A DNA stretch of 64,000 nucleotides from Bacillus mojavensis RO-H-1 = KCTC 3706 (GTDB lineage Bacteria; Bacillota; Bacilli; Bacillales; Bacillaceae). Positions 18,842-25,155 of this stretch are shown one piece after another (position 1 is the stretch's first letter; each line of letters starts with the position of its first letter). The position numbers and the translations under genes were made by a program. The stretch spans positions 533,348-597,347 of the forward strand of contig NZ_JH600284.1 of NCBI RefSeq assembly GCF_000245335.1. Direction: 5' to 3'. The notes beneath the pieces are model-generated. The model was not told the DNA's origin and ran no database searches. It saw only the letters and a list, made by a program, of their open reading frames with translations.

Positions 18842-19537
18842 ATGGGAGATTATCTCAGTGTAGCGGCAGAATTAGTTTGCGGTTTGGGTATTTTATTTGT
18901 CATTTTGAAGTTTCTCGGAAAAACCCAATTCTCTCAAATCACTCCGTTTGACTTTATTTCTGCTTTGATTTTAGGGGAACTGGTCGGAAATGCAGTGTAT
19001 GATCATGAAATTAAGATCAAAGAGATCATTTTTGCTTCGCTGCTGTGGGGATTGCTGATTTATCTGATTGAATTCATTACCCAAAAAATAAAGGGCTCCA
19101 GAAAGTTCCTGGAAGGCGAACCGAGTATCGTTATTCATAGAGGGAAGCTGAAATATGAGATGCTAAAGAAAAACAAGCTCGATATTAATCAGCTGCAGAG
19201 CCTTTTAAGGCAGGCAGGCTGCTTTTCCATACAGGAAGTGGAATATGCCATATTAGAAACAAACGGGATGGTCAGCGTTCTTCAGAAATCCGATTTTGGC
19301 AATCCGACGAGAAAAGATATGAATCTTCCGCCGCAAGATGTGTCTTTGCCCACCACGTTAATTCTTGATGGAGAGATTGTGTATGACAACCTGCAAGAAG
19401 CGGGGGTAGACGAACAATGGCTGCGGCAAACGCTGAAAAAGCAGGGAATTGAAAAGACTGAGGATGTGTTATTTGCTGAATGGCATGCTAATAAACCGCT
19501 GTACGCCGTCACATTTGAAGAAAGCAGATTTTCATGA
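18842..19537 (+). CDS. yetF: YetF, DUF421 membrane protein
   Basis: A 231-residue DUF421 protein with three N-terminal transmembrane helices (about residues 8-28, 34-54, 60-80). A cytoplasmic domain carries the conserved DUF421 motifs (GEPSIVIHRGKL and QLQSLLRQAGCFSIQEVEYAILETNG). Family members occur in several copies in spore formers; their function is not settled. It has its own 76-base upstream gap after lplD and a strong bidirectional terminator after it. RBS AGTAGGTG. Confidence 0.92.
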   Translation: MGDYLSVAAELVCGLGILFVILKFLGKTQFSQITPFDFISALILGELVGNAVYDHEIKIKEIIFASLLWGLLIYLIEFITQKIKGSRKFLEGEPSIVIHRGKLKYEMLKKNKLDINQLQSLLRQAGCFSIQEVEYAILETNGMVSVLQKSDFGNPTRKDMNLPPQDVSLPTTLILDGEIVYDNLQEAGVDEQWLRQTLKKQGIEKTEDVLFAEWHANKPLYAVTFEESRFS

Positions 19538-19540
19538 AAA

Positions 19541-19575
19541 AAAGAGCTTGCGGCACAGCCCAAGCTCTTTTTCCG
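19541..19575. terminator. Bidirectional terminator between yetF and hmoA
   Basis: A perfect 10-bp stem, AAAGAGCTTG (19541-19550) and CAAGCTCTTT (19561-19570), is flanked by A and T runs. It serves the converging yetF and hmoA. Confidence 0.85.
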
Positions 19576-19899
19576 TTATTGATGAGTCCCTTGTTTGACA
19601 GCTCTCACGTGATACATGCTCACTTCAGTGTTAATCATATAGTCAGGCTTTGGCTTGCCTTTGTTCGCTTTATGCCCGGCGATATGCGCATCGCTTTTTT
19701 CCCACTGCTTCCAGTGATCCTCGGATTCCCAGCAGATCATGACAACGACTTCCTCATCGCCGCGGCGGACGTTTTTCTCAAGCACGGTCACATCAATTAA
19801 GCCTTCCTGTTTTTCAATGATTCCTTCAGCGCTGAAACGTTCAATCACCTGATCAGCATGGCCCTCTTTTACCGTCATTTTTCTCAACTGAACAAACAT
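19576..19899 (-). CDS. hmoA: Heme-degrading monooxygenase HmoA (YetG)
   Basis: An IsdG-like ABM-fold enzyme of 107 residues that opens heme to release iron. The family hallmarks are a short beta-alpha-beta layout starting MFVQLRKMTVKEGHADQVIERF and a central VVVMICWESEDHWKQWEKSDAHIAG segment with conserved Trp and His. ATG follows GGGGAGAG. The promoter carries a Fur-box-like sequence, fitting iron-repressed expression. It is transcribed toward yetF. Confidence 0.9.
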   Translation of the reverse strand: MFVQLRKMTVKEGHADQVIERFSAEGIIEKQEGLIDVTVLEKNVRRGDEEVVVMICWESEDHWKQWEKSDAHIAGHKANKGKPKPDYMINTEVSMYHVRAVKQGTHQ

Positions 19900-19932
19900 T
19901 TATCTCTCCCCAATCTCACTCATATATCCGTT

Positions 19933-19962
19933 ATTGTAAATGAAATTCATTCTCAATGTCAA
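19933..19962 (-). promoter_or_regulatory. hmoA promoter with overlapping Fur box
   Basis: On the - strand, -35 TTGACA (19957-19962), 18 bases, then -10 TACAAT (19933-19938). The spacer contains TTGAGAATGAATTTCA, which resembles the Fur 7-1-7 box (TGATAATNATTATCA). The promoter hexamers are seen; Fur control is inferred. Confidence 0.65.
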
Positions 19963-20012
19963 AAAAAGAGCACGGCGGAGCATTTTCTCCGCAGCCGCAC
20001 TTATGCTTTCAA

Positions 20013-20212
20013 TCAAAACTCATTGCCGTCCTCGTCCTGAAATTGAACAAAGGTGTCCCACTCCATTTGGTTCGGCTCACTGAGAAATTCTACACCGTAT
20101 GCCTTCATTCTATTATATGTACCAAAGATGTCTTCATACTCAAAGAGACCTCCAGCCAGCTTGCGTTTGGTCCCATCGGATGGTCCGCCACAATGTCGAT
20201 TTGTTTGATCAT
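20013..20212 (-). pseudogene. yetH: yetH remnant (glyoxalase/VOC protein), internally deleted and frameshifted
   Basis: Reading from the ATG at 20212 (behind a GGTCTCCCT-type weak site) gives MIKQIDIVADHPMGPNASWL, typical of the middle of a VOC protein. It runs out of frame and stops. The downstream part in another frame reads FEYEDIFGTYNRMKAYGVEF, then MEWDTFVQFQDEDGNEF and a stop, the usual C-terminal half of the same family. YetH in 168 is about 120 residues; here only about 66 codons remain. The N-terminal strand is fused directly to the PMGPN region, the EDIFGTYNRM part is shifted, and the last strand is missing. Confidence 0.75.
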
Positions 20213-20271
20213 AGGGAGACCTCCAATTCAATAGATATGTATATCTTAACCTGTTAAAGCTAAAGGAACAC

Positions 20272-20301
20272 AGAAAAATCAGCCGGAAGAACCGGCTGAT
20301 T
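20272..20301 (-). terminator. Intrinsic terminator after the Gly-rich gene
   Basis: A perfect 10-bp stem, AATCAGCCGG (20277-20286) and CCGGCTGATT (20292-20301), with a 5-base loop. On the - strand it is followed by TTTTTC. Confidence 0.8.
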
Positions 20302-20306
20302 GACCA

Positions 20307-20861
20307 TTAATATGAACAGCTTACGACATCTATATGTTTTGTGTCCAAGGCGTAATAAAACCAGCGATGGTGTGAGGCATCCCAATAAAAGCCGCCGACG
20401 GATTCTCTTCCAAGAATGATTGGGAAGAACCAAAATGAGCTGCCGTTGGTTAACCAAACATAGGTAAATCGGAAGAGACAAGGCTGAATGAGAACGGGTT
20501 CAACTAAATAAGCTGCCCCATGCAAGCCCTGAGGCTTTTTCGGTTTTGCCGGCTTTTTATGAGGCGGAGGCCCTTGCGGCGCTCCTCCGCCAACACCCGG
20601 CTCGGCGCCTCCGCCGATACCAGGCACGGCACCTCCGCCAATACCAGGCCCAGCGCCTCCGCCAATTCCCGGCACGGCGCCTCCGCCGATACCAGGAACA
20701 GCACCTCCGCCGATACCAGGAACAGCACCTCCGCCAAATCCAGGTACGGCGCCTCCGCCAATACTAGGCCCTGGATATCCAACTGGGTAGCGGTAATCAT
20801 ATTCTACTGGGGACCATGGATCATAGATCGGCCCATCATACATATATGGATCATAATACAT
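20307..20861 (-). CDS. Gly/Pro-rich repeat protein, possible spore-surface protein
   Basis: I do not recognise this gene with certainty. The N-terminus is Tyr/Asp/Pro-rich (MYYDPYMYDGPIYDPWSP). It is followed by seven tandem copies of an 8-residue unit GGGAxPGx (mostly GGGAVPGI), a basic Pro-Lys linker (PPPHKKPAKPKKP), and a C-terminal aromatic domain (CLFRFTYVWLTNG, FWFFPIILGRESVGGFYW, HHRWFYYALD). Such aromatic domains occur in small Bacillus proteins of unknown role. I chose ATG 20861 because AGAAAGGA lies 9 bases before it; an upstream ATG at 20894 lacks a site. Composition and a possible sigma-K-like promoter suggest a sporulation or coat protein; inference. Confidence 0.75.
   Translation of the reverse strand: MYYDPYMYDGPIYDPWSPVEYDYRYPVGYPGPSIGGGAVPGFGGGAVPGIGGGAVPGIGGGAVPGIGGGAGPGIGGGAVPGIGGGAEPGVGGGAPQGPPPHKKPAKPKKPQGLHGAAYLVEPVLIQPCLFRFTYVWLTNGSSFWFFPIILGRESVGGFYWDASHHRWFYYALDTKHIDVVSCSY
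20575..20770 (-). repeat. Tandem 24-bp coding repeats (GGGAxPGx)
   Basis: About seven and a half head-to-tail 24-base units encoding Gly-Gly-Gly-Ala-x-Pro-Gly-x. The units are near identical in DNA, differing at single codons (Val/Gly/Glu at the fifth position), so copy number is likely to vary between strains. Confidence 0.85.
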
Positions 20862-20898
20862 ATCATAACGTCCTTTCTCAAGTAAACTGTACATTTGA

Positions 20899-20926
20899 CA
20901 GGATATGAAAGTGGACTTATATTGGT
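20899..20926 (-). promoter_or_regulatory. Possible sigma-K-type promoter of the Gly-rich gene
   Basis: On the - strand an AC dinucleotide (20925-20926) is followed after 17 bases by CATATCCTG (20899-20907). The sigma-K pattern is AC, 17 bases, CATANNNTA; the last TA is not matched. Weak support for late mother-cell expression. Confidence 0.3.
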
Positions 20927-20994
20927 GAATCTGCCTATGGATAGAATTGGCATGCGCTCAGTGTGCAGAATCAATCTATTTTTCCCTAGTCCCA

Positions 20995-21023
20995 TTCACA
21001 ATTTCGATTTATAATTTTATAAT
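20995..21023 (+). promoter_or_regulatory. Sigma-A promoter of the RsbR-type gene
   Basis: -35 TTCACA (20995-21000), exactly 17 bases, then a perfect -10 TATAAT (21018-21023), 34 bases before the GTG start. Confidence 0.7.
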
Positions 21024-21057
21024 ATAAGAGCTTCTATTACGAAAAAGGAGACAGACC

Positions 21058-21927
21058 GTGAATATCGATCAAAAACTATATCAATATATCATAGACCATA
21101 CGGCTGACATTACTGAGAAATGGTTCAGTTTACGGAGACAGCTGCAGGGCGAATTATATTCCGCCGAGCATTTAAGTGAAGATACGAAAAAGCTTTTGAC
21201 GGAGCAACATACGTTTACTAATATAACAATCGCAAGTGCATTCCTGGAGGAACAAACCGAATTTCAAGACAATATGGCAAAATGGGCGCTGAATGTTGCG
21301 AAAAAAAGAGTAGAGCAAGATGTTCCGGTGCATGAGGTCGTTGAAGCCATATCAAATTCAAGAATCGCATTCTGGGATGCTGTTGTTACGTTTATAAAAG
21401 AGCATCGGGATATCGTCACAAATGAGGATGCTGACCGCTGGAATCGTATTGTGAATCAGTCTTTCGATAAGCTGATTATTGAGTTTTCCGAGCAGTATCA
21501 AAAATTTATGCTGATGAGGCTCACTTCTCAGCAGGAATTAATCAGTGAATTAGGCTGTCCGGTGATTTCCATTGCGGATGGAATCGGCATATTGCCGCTG
21601 ATTGGCTCTGTCGACACAAAACGTGCGCAGGTGATTTTAGAGACAGTGCCGGTCCGATGCATTGAGAGAAAAATTACAAGCCTTGTAGTCGATCTTTCCG
21701 GCGTCCCGATTGTGGATACAATGGTTGCGCAGCAATTGTACAACCTGTCGAAAACACTTTTCTTACTTGGCGTCAAAGCCGTTTTTTCAGGTATTCGGCC
21801 GGATGTCGCCCAAACATCGATTCAATTAGGGCTTGATTTCAGTGAATATGAAACATACGGCTCGTTGAAGCAGGCGCTTGAAAACATGGGCGTCCGCTGT
21901 ATTGTTGAGGAATTGGAAGAAAACTAA
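21058..21927 (+). CDS. RsbR-type stressosome protein (STAS domain), YetI/YezB position
   Basis: A 289-residue RsbR paralogue. An all-helical globin-like sensor half (about residues 1-150) is followed by a STAS domain (about 160-280). The conserved stressosome motifs are IGILPLIGSVDTKRAQ and VVDLSGVPIVDTMVAQQL; the latter holds the Thr normally phosphorylated by RsbT, with Ser where many paralogues have Thr in DLTG. Such proteins form the stressosome with RsbS and RsbT and tune sigma-B. GTG 21058 follows AAAAAGGAGA. I recall this locus in 168 as broken small genes (yetI, yezB); here it is one intact frame with its own promoter and terminator. Confidence 0.85.
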   Translation: MNIDQKLYQYIIDHTADITEKWFSLRRQLQGELYSAEHLSEDTKKLLTEQHTFTNITIASAFLEEQTEFQDNMAKWALNVAKKRVEQDVPVHEVVEAISNSRIAFWDAVVTFIKEHRDIVTNEDADRWNRIVNQSFDKLIIEFSEQYQKFMLMRLTSQQELISELGCPVISIADGIGILPLIGSVDTKRAQVILETVPVRCIERKITSLVVDLSGVPIVDTMVAQQLYNLSKTLFLLGVKAVFSGIRPDVAQTSIQLGLDFSEYETYGSLKQALENMGVRCIVEELEEN

Positions 21928-21941
21928 GATGAAATCTGATG

Positions 21942-21985
21942 AGGCATATGACCGTCCCTTGATTGGGTAATCATATGCCTTTTTG
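21942..21985 (+). terminator. Intrinsic terminator after the RsbR-type gene
   Basis: A 10-bp stem, AGGCATATGA (21942-21951) and TCATATGCCT (21971-21980), with a 19-base loop, followed by TTTTG. Confidence 0.75.
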
Positions 21986-22082
21986 ATTTGAATGGAAATC
22001 ACCATTGATTTATTGGAAAAAACATAATATTATAATTCTTATAAGAATACTATGAATTAAAACTGAACAGGGGGAAAGGTCA

Positions 22083-22250
22083 TTGCTTTCAAAAACAACC
22101 GTTGATCCGAAAGTGATTGAAAAAATCATCAGCTCGTTGGAAACACTGGATTTCGGCACCGTTCAAATCACCGTACATGATTCCCAGGTCACCCAGATTG
22201 AGAAGGTGGAAAAGCACCGTTTCTCACTGAAAAGCAAAGAATCGAAGTAA
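22083..22250 (+). CDS. yezD: YezD, small DUF2292 protein
   Basis: A 55-residue protein starting at TTG 22083 (LSKTTVDPKVIEKII after the initiator) behind GGGGGAAAGGT. It ends with a basic tail (FSLKSKESK). It matches the YezD/DUF2292 family of small Firmicute proteins (pattern LxxLxFGTVQITVHDSQVTQIEKVEK). The function is unknown; in some bacteria the family is encoded near sulfur-assimilation genes. It lies alone between the RsbR-type gene and yetJ. Confidence 0.82.
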   Translation: MLSKTTVDPKVIEKIISSLETLDFGTVQITVHDSQVTQIEKVEKHRFSLKSKESK

Positions 22251-22365
22251 AAGAGGTGTTTTAAAGGTTTTTGTTCGACATTAAATTCTCCTTAAAACAT
22301 ATACATATTTCATCCATTTTTTATATAATAGACCTTTAAGATCATTTCTTAGGAGGATTTTTGAC

Positions 22366-23010
22366 ATGCAAGCTACAGTTCATGAGAGTAAGCATTCGAT
22401 CATGCAGCGCATTTTGACAGTGTTTATCTTTACACTGCTGATCGCAACCGTCGGGCTGTACATCGGCCAGTTTATTCCTGTCGCTTTGATGCTGCCGCTT
22501 TCGATCCTTGAAGTGGCGATGATCATTATCGCCTTCTGGATGCGCAGAAGAAAAGCGGTCGGGTATGCGTTTGTTTATACATTCGCCTTCGTTTCCGGCA
22601 TTACCCTATTTCCGATTGTCAGCCACTACGCTTCAATTGCCGGCGCCTATGTGGTGCTTGAAGCGTTCGGATCTACATTTTTAATTTTTGCCGTGCTCGG
22701 TACAATCGGCGCAAAAATGAAGAAGGATTTATCGTTCCTGTCGTCGTTTCTGCTCGTAGCGCTCATCGCACTAATTGCGGTTGGCATTTTCAGCATCTTC
22801 AGCCCGCTGAATTCCGCGGCGATGATGGCGTATTCCGTTATTGGAACCATCGTCTTTTCCCTTTACATCTTGTATGATTTGAACCAAATCAAACACCGCG
22901 ATATTACGGAGGACTTAATTCCGGTTATGGCATTATCGCTGTACCTTGACTTTATCAACTTGTTCATCAACCTGCTTCGCTTCTTTGGCATTTTAAGCAG
23001 TGATGATTAA
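22366..23010 (+). CDS. yetJ: YetJ, TMBIM/Bax-inhibitor-1 family pH-dependent calcium leak channel
   Basis: A 214-residue, seven-helix membrane protein. BsYetJ is the structurally characterised bacterial TMBIM member that leaks Ca2+ in a pH-dependent way. The acidic pair that forms the pH sensor is present: Asp171 in LYILYDLNQI and Asp195 in SLYLDFINLF. The N-terminus has the conserved STYxHV-like region MQATVHESKHSIMQR. ATG 22366 follows TTAGGAGG. A terminator follows directly. Confidence 0.93.
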   Translation: MQATVHESKHSIMQRILTVFIFTLLIATVGLYIGQFIPVALMLPLSILEVAMIIIAFWMRRRKAVGYAFVYTFAFVSGITLFPIVSHYASIAGAYVVLEAFGSTFLIFAVLGTIGAKMKKDLSFLSSFLLVALIALIAVGIFSIFSPLNSAAMMAYSVIGTIVFSLYILYDLNQIKHRDITEDLIPVMALSLYLDFINLFINLLRFFGILSSDD

Positions 23011-23014
23011 TCAG

Positions 23015-23046
23015 AAAGCGCCTGTCATTGAGATAGGCGCTTTTTG
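23015..23046 (+). terminator. Intrinsic terminator after yetJ
   Basis: Stem AAAGCGCCT (23015-23023) and AGGCGCTTT (23035-23043), followed by T residues, 4 bases after the yetJ stop. Confidence 0.8.
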
Positions 23047-23065
23047 TGACGGTTGGCGTTTTATT

Positions 23066-23169
23066 ATGTACAGTGGCGTGGCAAAGGTGTCCGGCATTTT
23101 TACATCTGTTCTGAGCGGCATTGTGTTTGTGATCAACGGCATATTTGTCACCGTGCTTAAAAAAAGTAC
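23066..23169 (+). pseudogene. yetK: Probable remnant of yetK (EamA/DMT transporter)
   Basis: In 168 I recall the EamA-family transporter gene yetK between yetJ and yetL. Here the gap is only about 190 bases, and one frame reads MYSGVAKVSGIFTSVLSGIV. This resembles the conserved GVxKVSGxxxSVL loop-helix near the end of EamA proteins, then ends without the rest of the domain. No intact transporter frame is present. The remnant call is inference from a short stretch. Confidence 0.35.
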
Positions 23170-23174
23170 TGTAG

Positions 23175-23199
23175 CCTGTCCAGATCGGACGGGTTTTTT
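23175..23199. terminator. Hairpin terminator between yetK remnant and yetL
   Basis: Stem CCTGTCC / GGACGGG (23175-23181 and 23187-23193, one mismatch) with T6 on the + side, touching the yetL stop. An A7 run lies about 10 bases further left and could serve the - strand. Confidence 0.6.
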
Positions 23200-23701
23200 A
23201 GTCTTTAAACACGCTTAGCTTTTCAAACATATCACTCAGCATATTTACGAACATGTCTTTTTCCTCATTGCTGTAGTTCTCCATTACTGCGGAAATCCTG
23301 CTGAAATGGCCGGGCAGAAATTGCTCCAGCCGTTCTTTGCCTTCCTTTGTCAGCTCAATGCTGATTTTTCGTTTATCCTCGTTGTGATGCCTGCGCCGGA
23401 CAAATCCATCCCTCGTCAGTCCGTCAAGCAGGCCGGTAATCGTTGCCTTCGTGACGTTTGATTGCTTGGCGAGCTCCGTCGGGCTTAACGTGTGGTCCTT
23501 TGCGTCGAACAAAAGCATCAGGATTTTAAATTTTCCTTCAGACAATCCGCGTCTGGCGAAATAATGCTCCATCACATGATTCATTTTTTTTGAGATATCA
23601 AACAAAGATAAAAACAATTCAAGAGAGCCGGCGTCCACATTGGAATACGTCTCGGCGTGTTCTGTTATATGCTTGTATTTCGGTAAATGTTTTAATTCCA
23701 T
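23198..23701 (-). CDS. yetL: YetL, MarR-family flavonoid-responsive repressor
   Basis: A MarR winged-helix repressor of 167 residues. In B. subtilis it represses yetM and itself and is released by flavonoids. The helix-turn-helix LSPTELAKQSNVTKATITGL (about residues 66-85) and wing GFVRRRHHNEDKRKISIEL are visible. I chose ATG 23701 (GGGAGC 8 bases upstream, length as in 168) rather than the adjacent GTG at 23704. It is divergent from yetM with a palindromic operator in the gap. Confidence 0.93.
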   Translation of the reverse strand: MELKHLPKYKHITEHAETYSNVDAGSLELFLSLFDISKKMNHVMEHYFARRGLSEGKFKILMLLFDAKDHTLSPTELAKQSNVTKATITGLLDGLTRDGFVRRRHHNEDKRKISIELTKEGKERLEQFLPGHFSRISAVMENYSNEEKDMFVNMLSDMFEKLSVFKD

Positions 23702-23734
23702 CACAATAAGCTCCCGTACGTTTGTCGTGACACG

Positions 23735-23763
23735 ATTATAATGGAGGAAAAATCAGAACGCAA
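23735..23763 (-). promoter_or_regulatory. yetL promoter (sigma-A)
   Basis: On the - strand, -35 TTGCGT (23758-23763), 17 bases, then a perfect -10 TATAAT (23735-23740), 34 bases before the yetL start. Confidence 0.7.
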
Positions 23764-23779
23764 CCTGTGTTGGAGGTGA

Positions 23780-23834
23780 TTGACAGCTGTTTGCCGGACA
23801 TAGTAAGGTAATATAGTTAGGTGCCTAACTATAT
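23780..23834 (+). promoter_or_regulatory. yetM promoter and YetL operator palindrome
   Basis: -35 TTGACA at 23780-23785 and a weak -10 TAAGGT at 23804-23809 (18-base spacer). Immediately after lies a perfect palindrome with arms ATATAGTTAGG (23811-23821) and CCTAACTATAT (23824-23834) around TG. Its centre matches the known YetL recognition sequence (TAGTTAGG, two bases, TAACTA side). A repressor bound there would cover the transcription start. Confidence 0.8.
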
Positions 23835-23862
23835 ACAGCGAACTGAAAAGGTGGTTATCAAC

Positions 23863-24972
23863 ATGAAACATATACTGATAGCGGGAGGCGGAATTGGCGG
23901 GCTGTCGGCAGCCATTTCTCTCAGGAAAGCAGGTTTTTCCGTCACCTTATGTGAAGCGGCTGCAGAAAACCGCAAGACCGGCGCGGGGATTCTCCAGCCG
24001 CAAAACGCACTGGCGGTGTTAAAGGAGCTGGGCGTATTTGAAGAGTGCTGCGAGCATGGATTTCAAACAGCGTGGTTTAAAACATTCGATAAGCAGGGGA
24101 ATCTATTATTCAAAGTCAGTGAGTCTTTCTTAGATGATAAGCTTCCGGGCCGCAATAATATCCTGCGAAAAACGTTAAATGACATTCTCATCAAGCATGC
24201 CGAAGCTTCGGGCGCAAGGATTTTGTGGGGGAAAAAGATTGTGGCTTATGAAGAAACGCCTGAAGCGGTTACTGCCGTATGTGATGATGGAGAAAAGATG
24301 CAGGCTTACATTCTGGCGGGCTTTGACGGCATTCATTCCATTGTGCGGGATACCATGCTGCAAAAAGAAATAGAAAAAGAGTTTCTCGGCATGGGGGCGT
24401 GGCGCTTTTATATCGAGCTTCCCGATTACACATTTGAGGACGCGACATTGATGTACAGAAGCGGAGAGACACAAATTGGCGTCGTGCCATTGGCGGAACA
24501 CGCCGGCTATGTCTTCGTCCTCCAGCCTTGCACGAGCGATTACTGGGATGAGGAAGAGACCCGGTTTGATAGAGTCAAAGAGATCCTCTCAGGCTTCCCG
24601 GGGCTTGATTTTGTCACAAAGCATATGTCAAAAGAACACCCCGTCATTTTTAATAAACTGGAGCAGGTCGCCGTGCAGGAGCCATGGTACAAAGGCCGCG
24701 TCGTCATCGGGGGAGACGCCGCCCACGCCGGAGCGCCGACCTTGGCGCAAGGAGCGGCCATGGCCATTGAAGATGCGATTGTGCTTTCCGAAGAGCTCAA
24801 AAAGCATGACGACCTCGAAACCGCGTTTCAGGCATACGACGAAAGAAGAGCACCAAGAGCGCTCAAAGTGCAGGACTTATCTTCAGAAATCGTCCGCCGC
24901 GGGCTGAAAGGAGAGCCGGGAGCGGAAGAGCTGATTGGGGAGTGCTATGCGGTGTTGAGGGAAGGATATTAA
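23863..24972 (+). CDS. yetM: YetM, FAD-dependent aromatic monooxygenase
   Basis: A class A flavoprotein hydroxylase of 369 residues. The N-terminal dinucleotide motif is ILIAGGGIGGLSAA (residues 4-17). The second FAD motif, GGDAAHAGAPTLAQGAAMAIEDA, lies around residues 281-303. It is the gene controlled by the divergent repressor YetL, so a flavonoid or similar aromatic is the likely substrate; this is inferred. I chose ATG 23863 because AAAGGTGG lies properly upstream; the in-frame region before it overlaps the operator. Confidence 0.92.
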   Translation: MKHILIAGGGIGGLSAAISLRKAGFSVTLCEAAAENRKTGAGILQPQNALAVLKELGVFEECCEHGFQTAWFKTFDKQGNLLFKVSESFLDDKLPGRNNILRKTLNDILIKHAEASGARILWGKKIVAYEETPEAVTAVCDDGEKMQAYILAGFDGIHSIVRDTMLQKEIEKEFLGMGAWRFYIELPDYTFEDATLMYRSGETQIGVVPLAEHAGYVFVLQPCTSDYWDEEETRFDRVKEILSGFPGLDFVTKHMSKEHPVIFNKLEQVAVQEPWYKGRVVIGGDAAHAGAPTLAQGAAMAIEDAIVLSEELKKHDDLETAFQAYDERRAPRALKVQDLSSEIVRRGLKGEPGAEELIGECYAVLREGY

Positions 24973-24976
24973 AAAG

Positions 24977-25008
24977 GAAAAGTCCAGAATTGAATTCTGG
25001 ACTTTTTA
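24977..25008 (+). terminator. Intrinsic terminator after yetM
   Basis: A near-perfect long stem, AAAAGTCCAGAAT and ATTCTGGACTTTT, at 24978-25006, followed by further T. Confidence 0.85.
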
Positions 25009-25155
25009 ATTTTTTAAAGAGGTAGGTACTTTATGACAATTAGGATTTTTTTATATCAATCTCTTGATGTAAATACATTCTCTATTTGGTAAAATTAACT
25101 TAAAATTATTTCTTGCTGACTAGTTTTTATTAACGGTTAACATAGGGAGGAAATT

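Noticed and set aside
20520..20885. Plus-strand frames rich in Arg/Ser/Ala across the 24-base repeats
   Set aside because: Shadow of the - strand Gly-rich gene, which has RBS, terminator and sensible composition.
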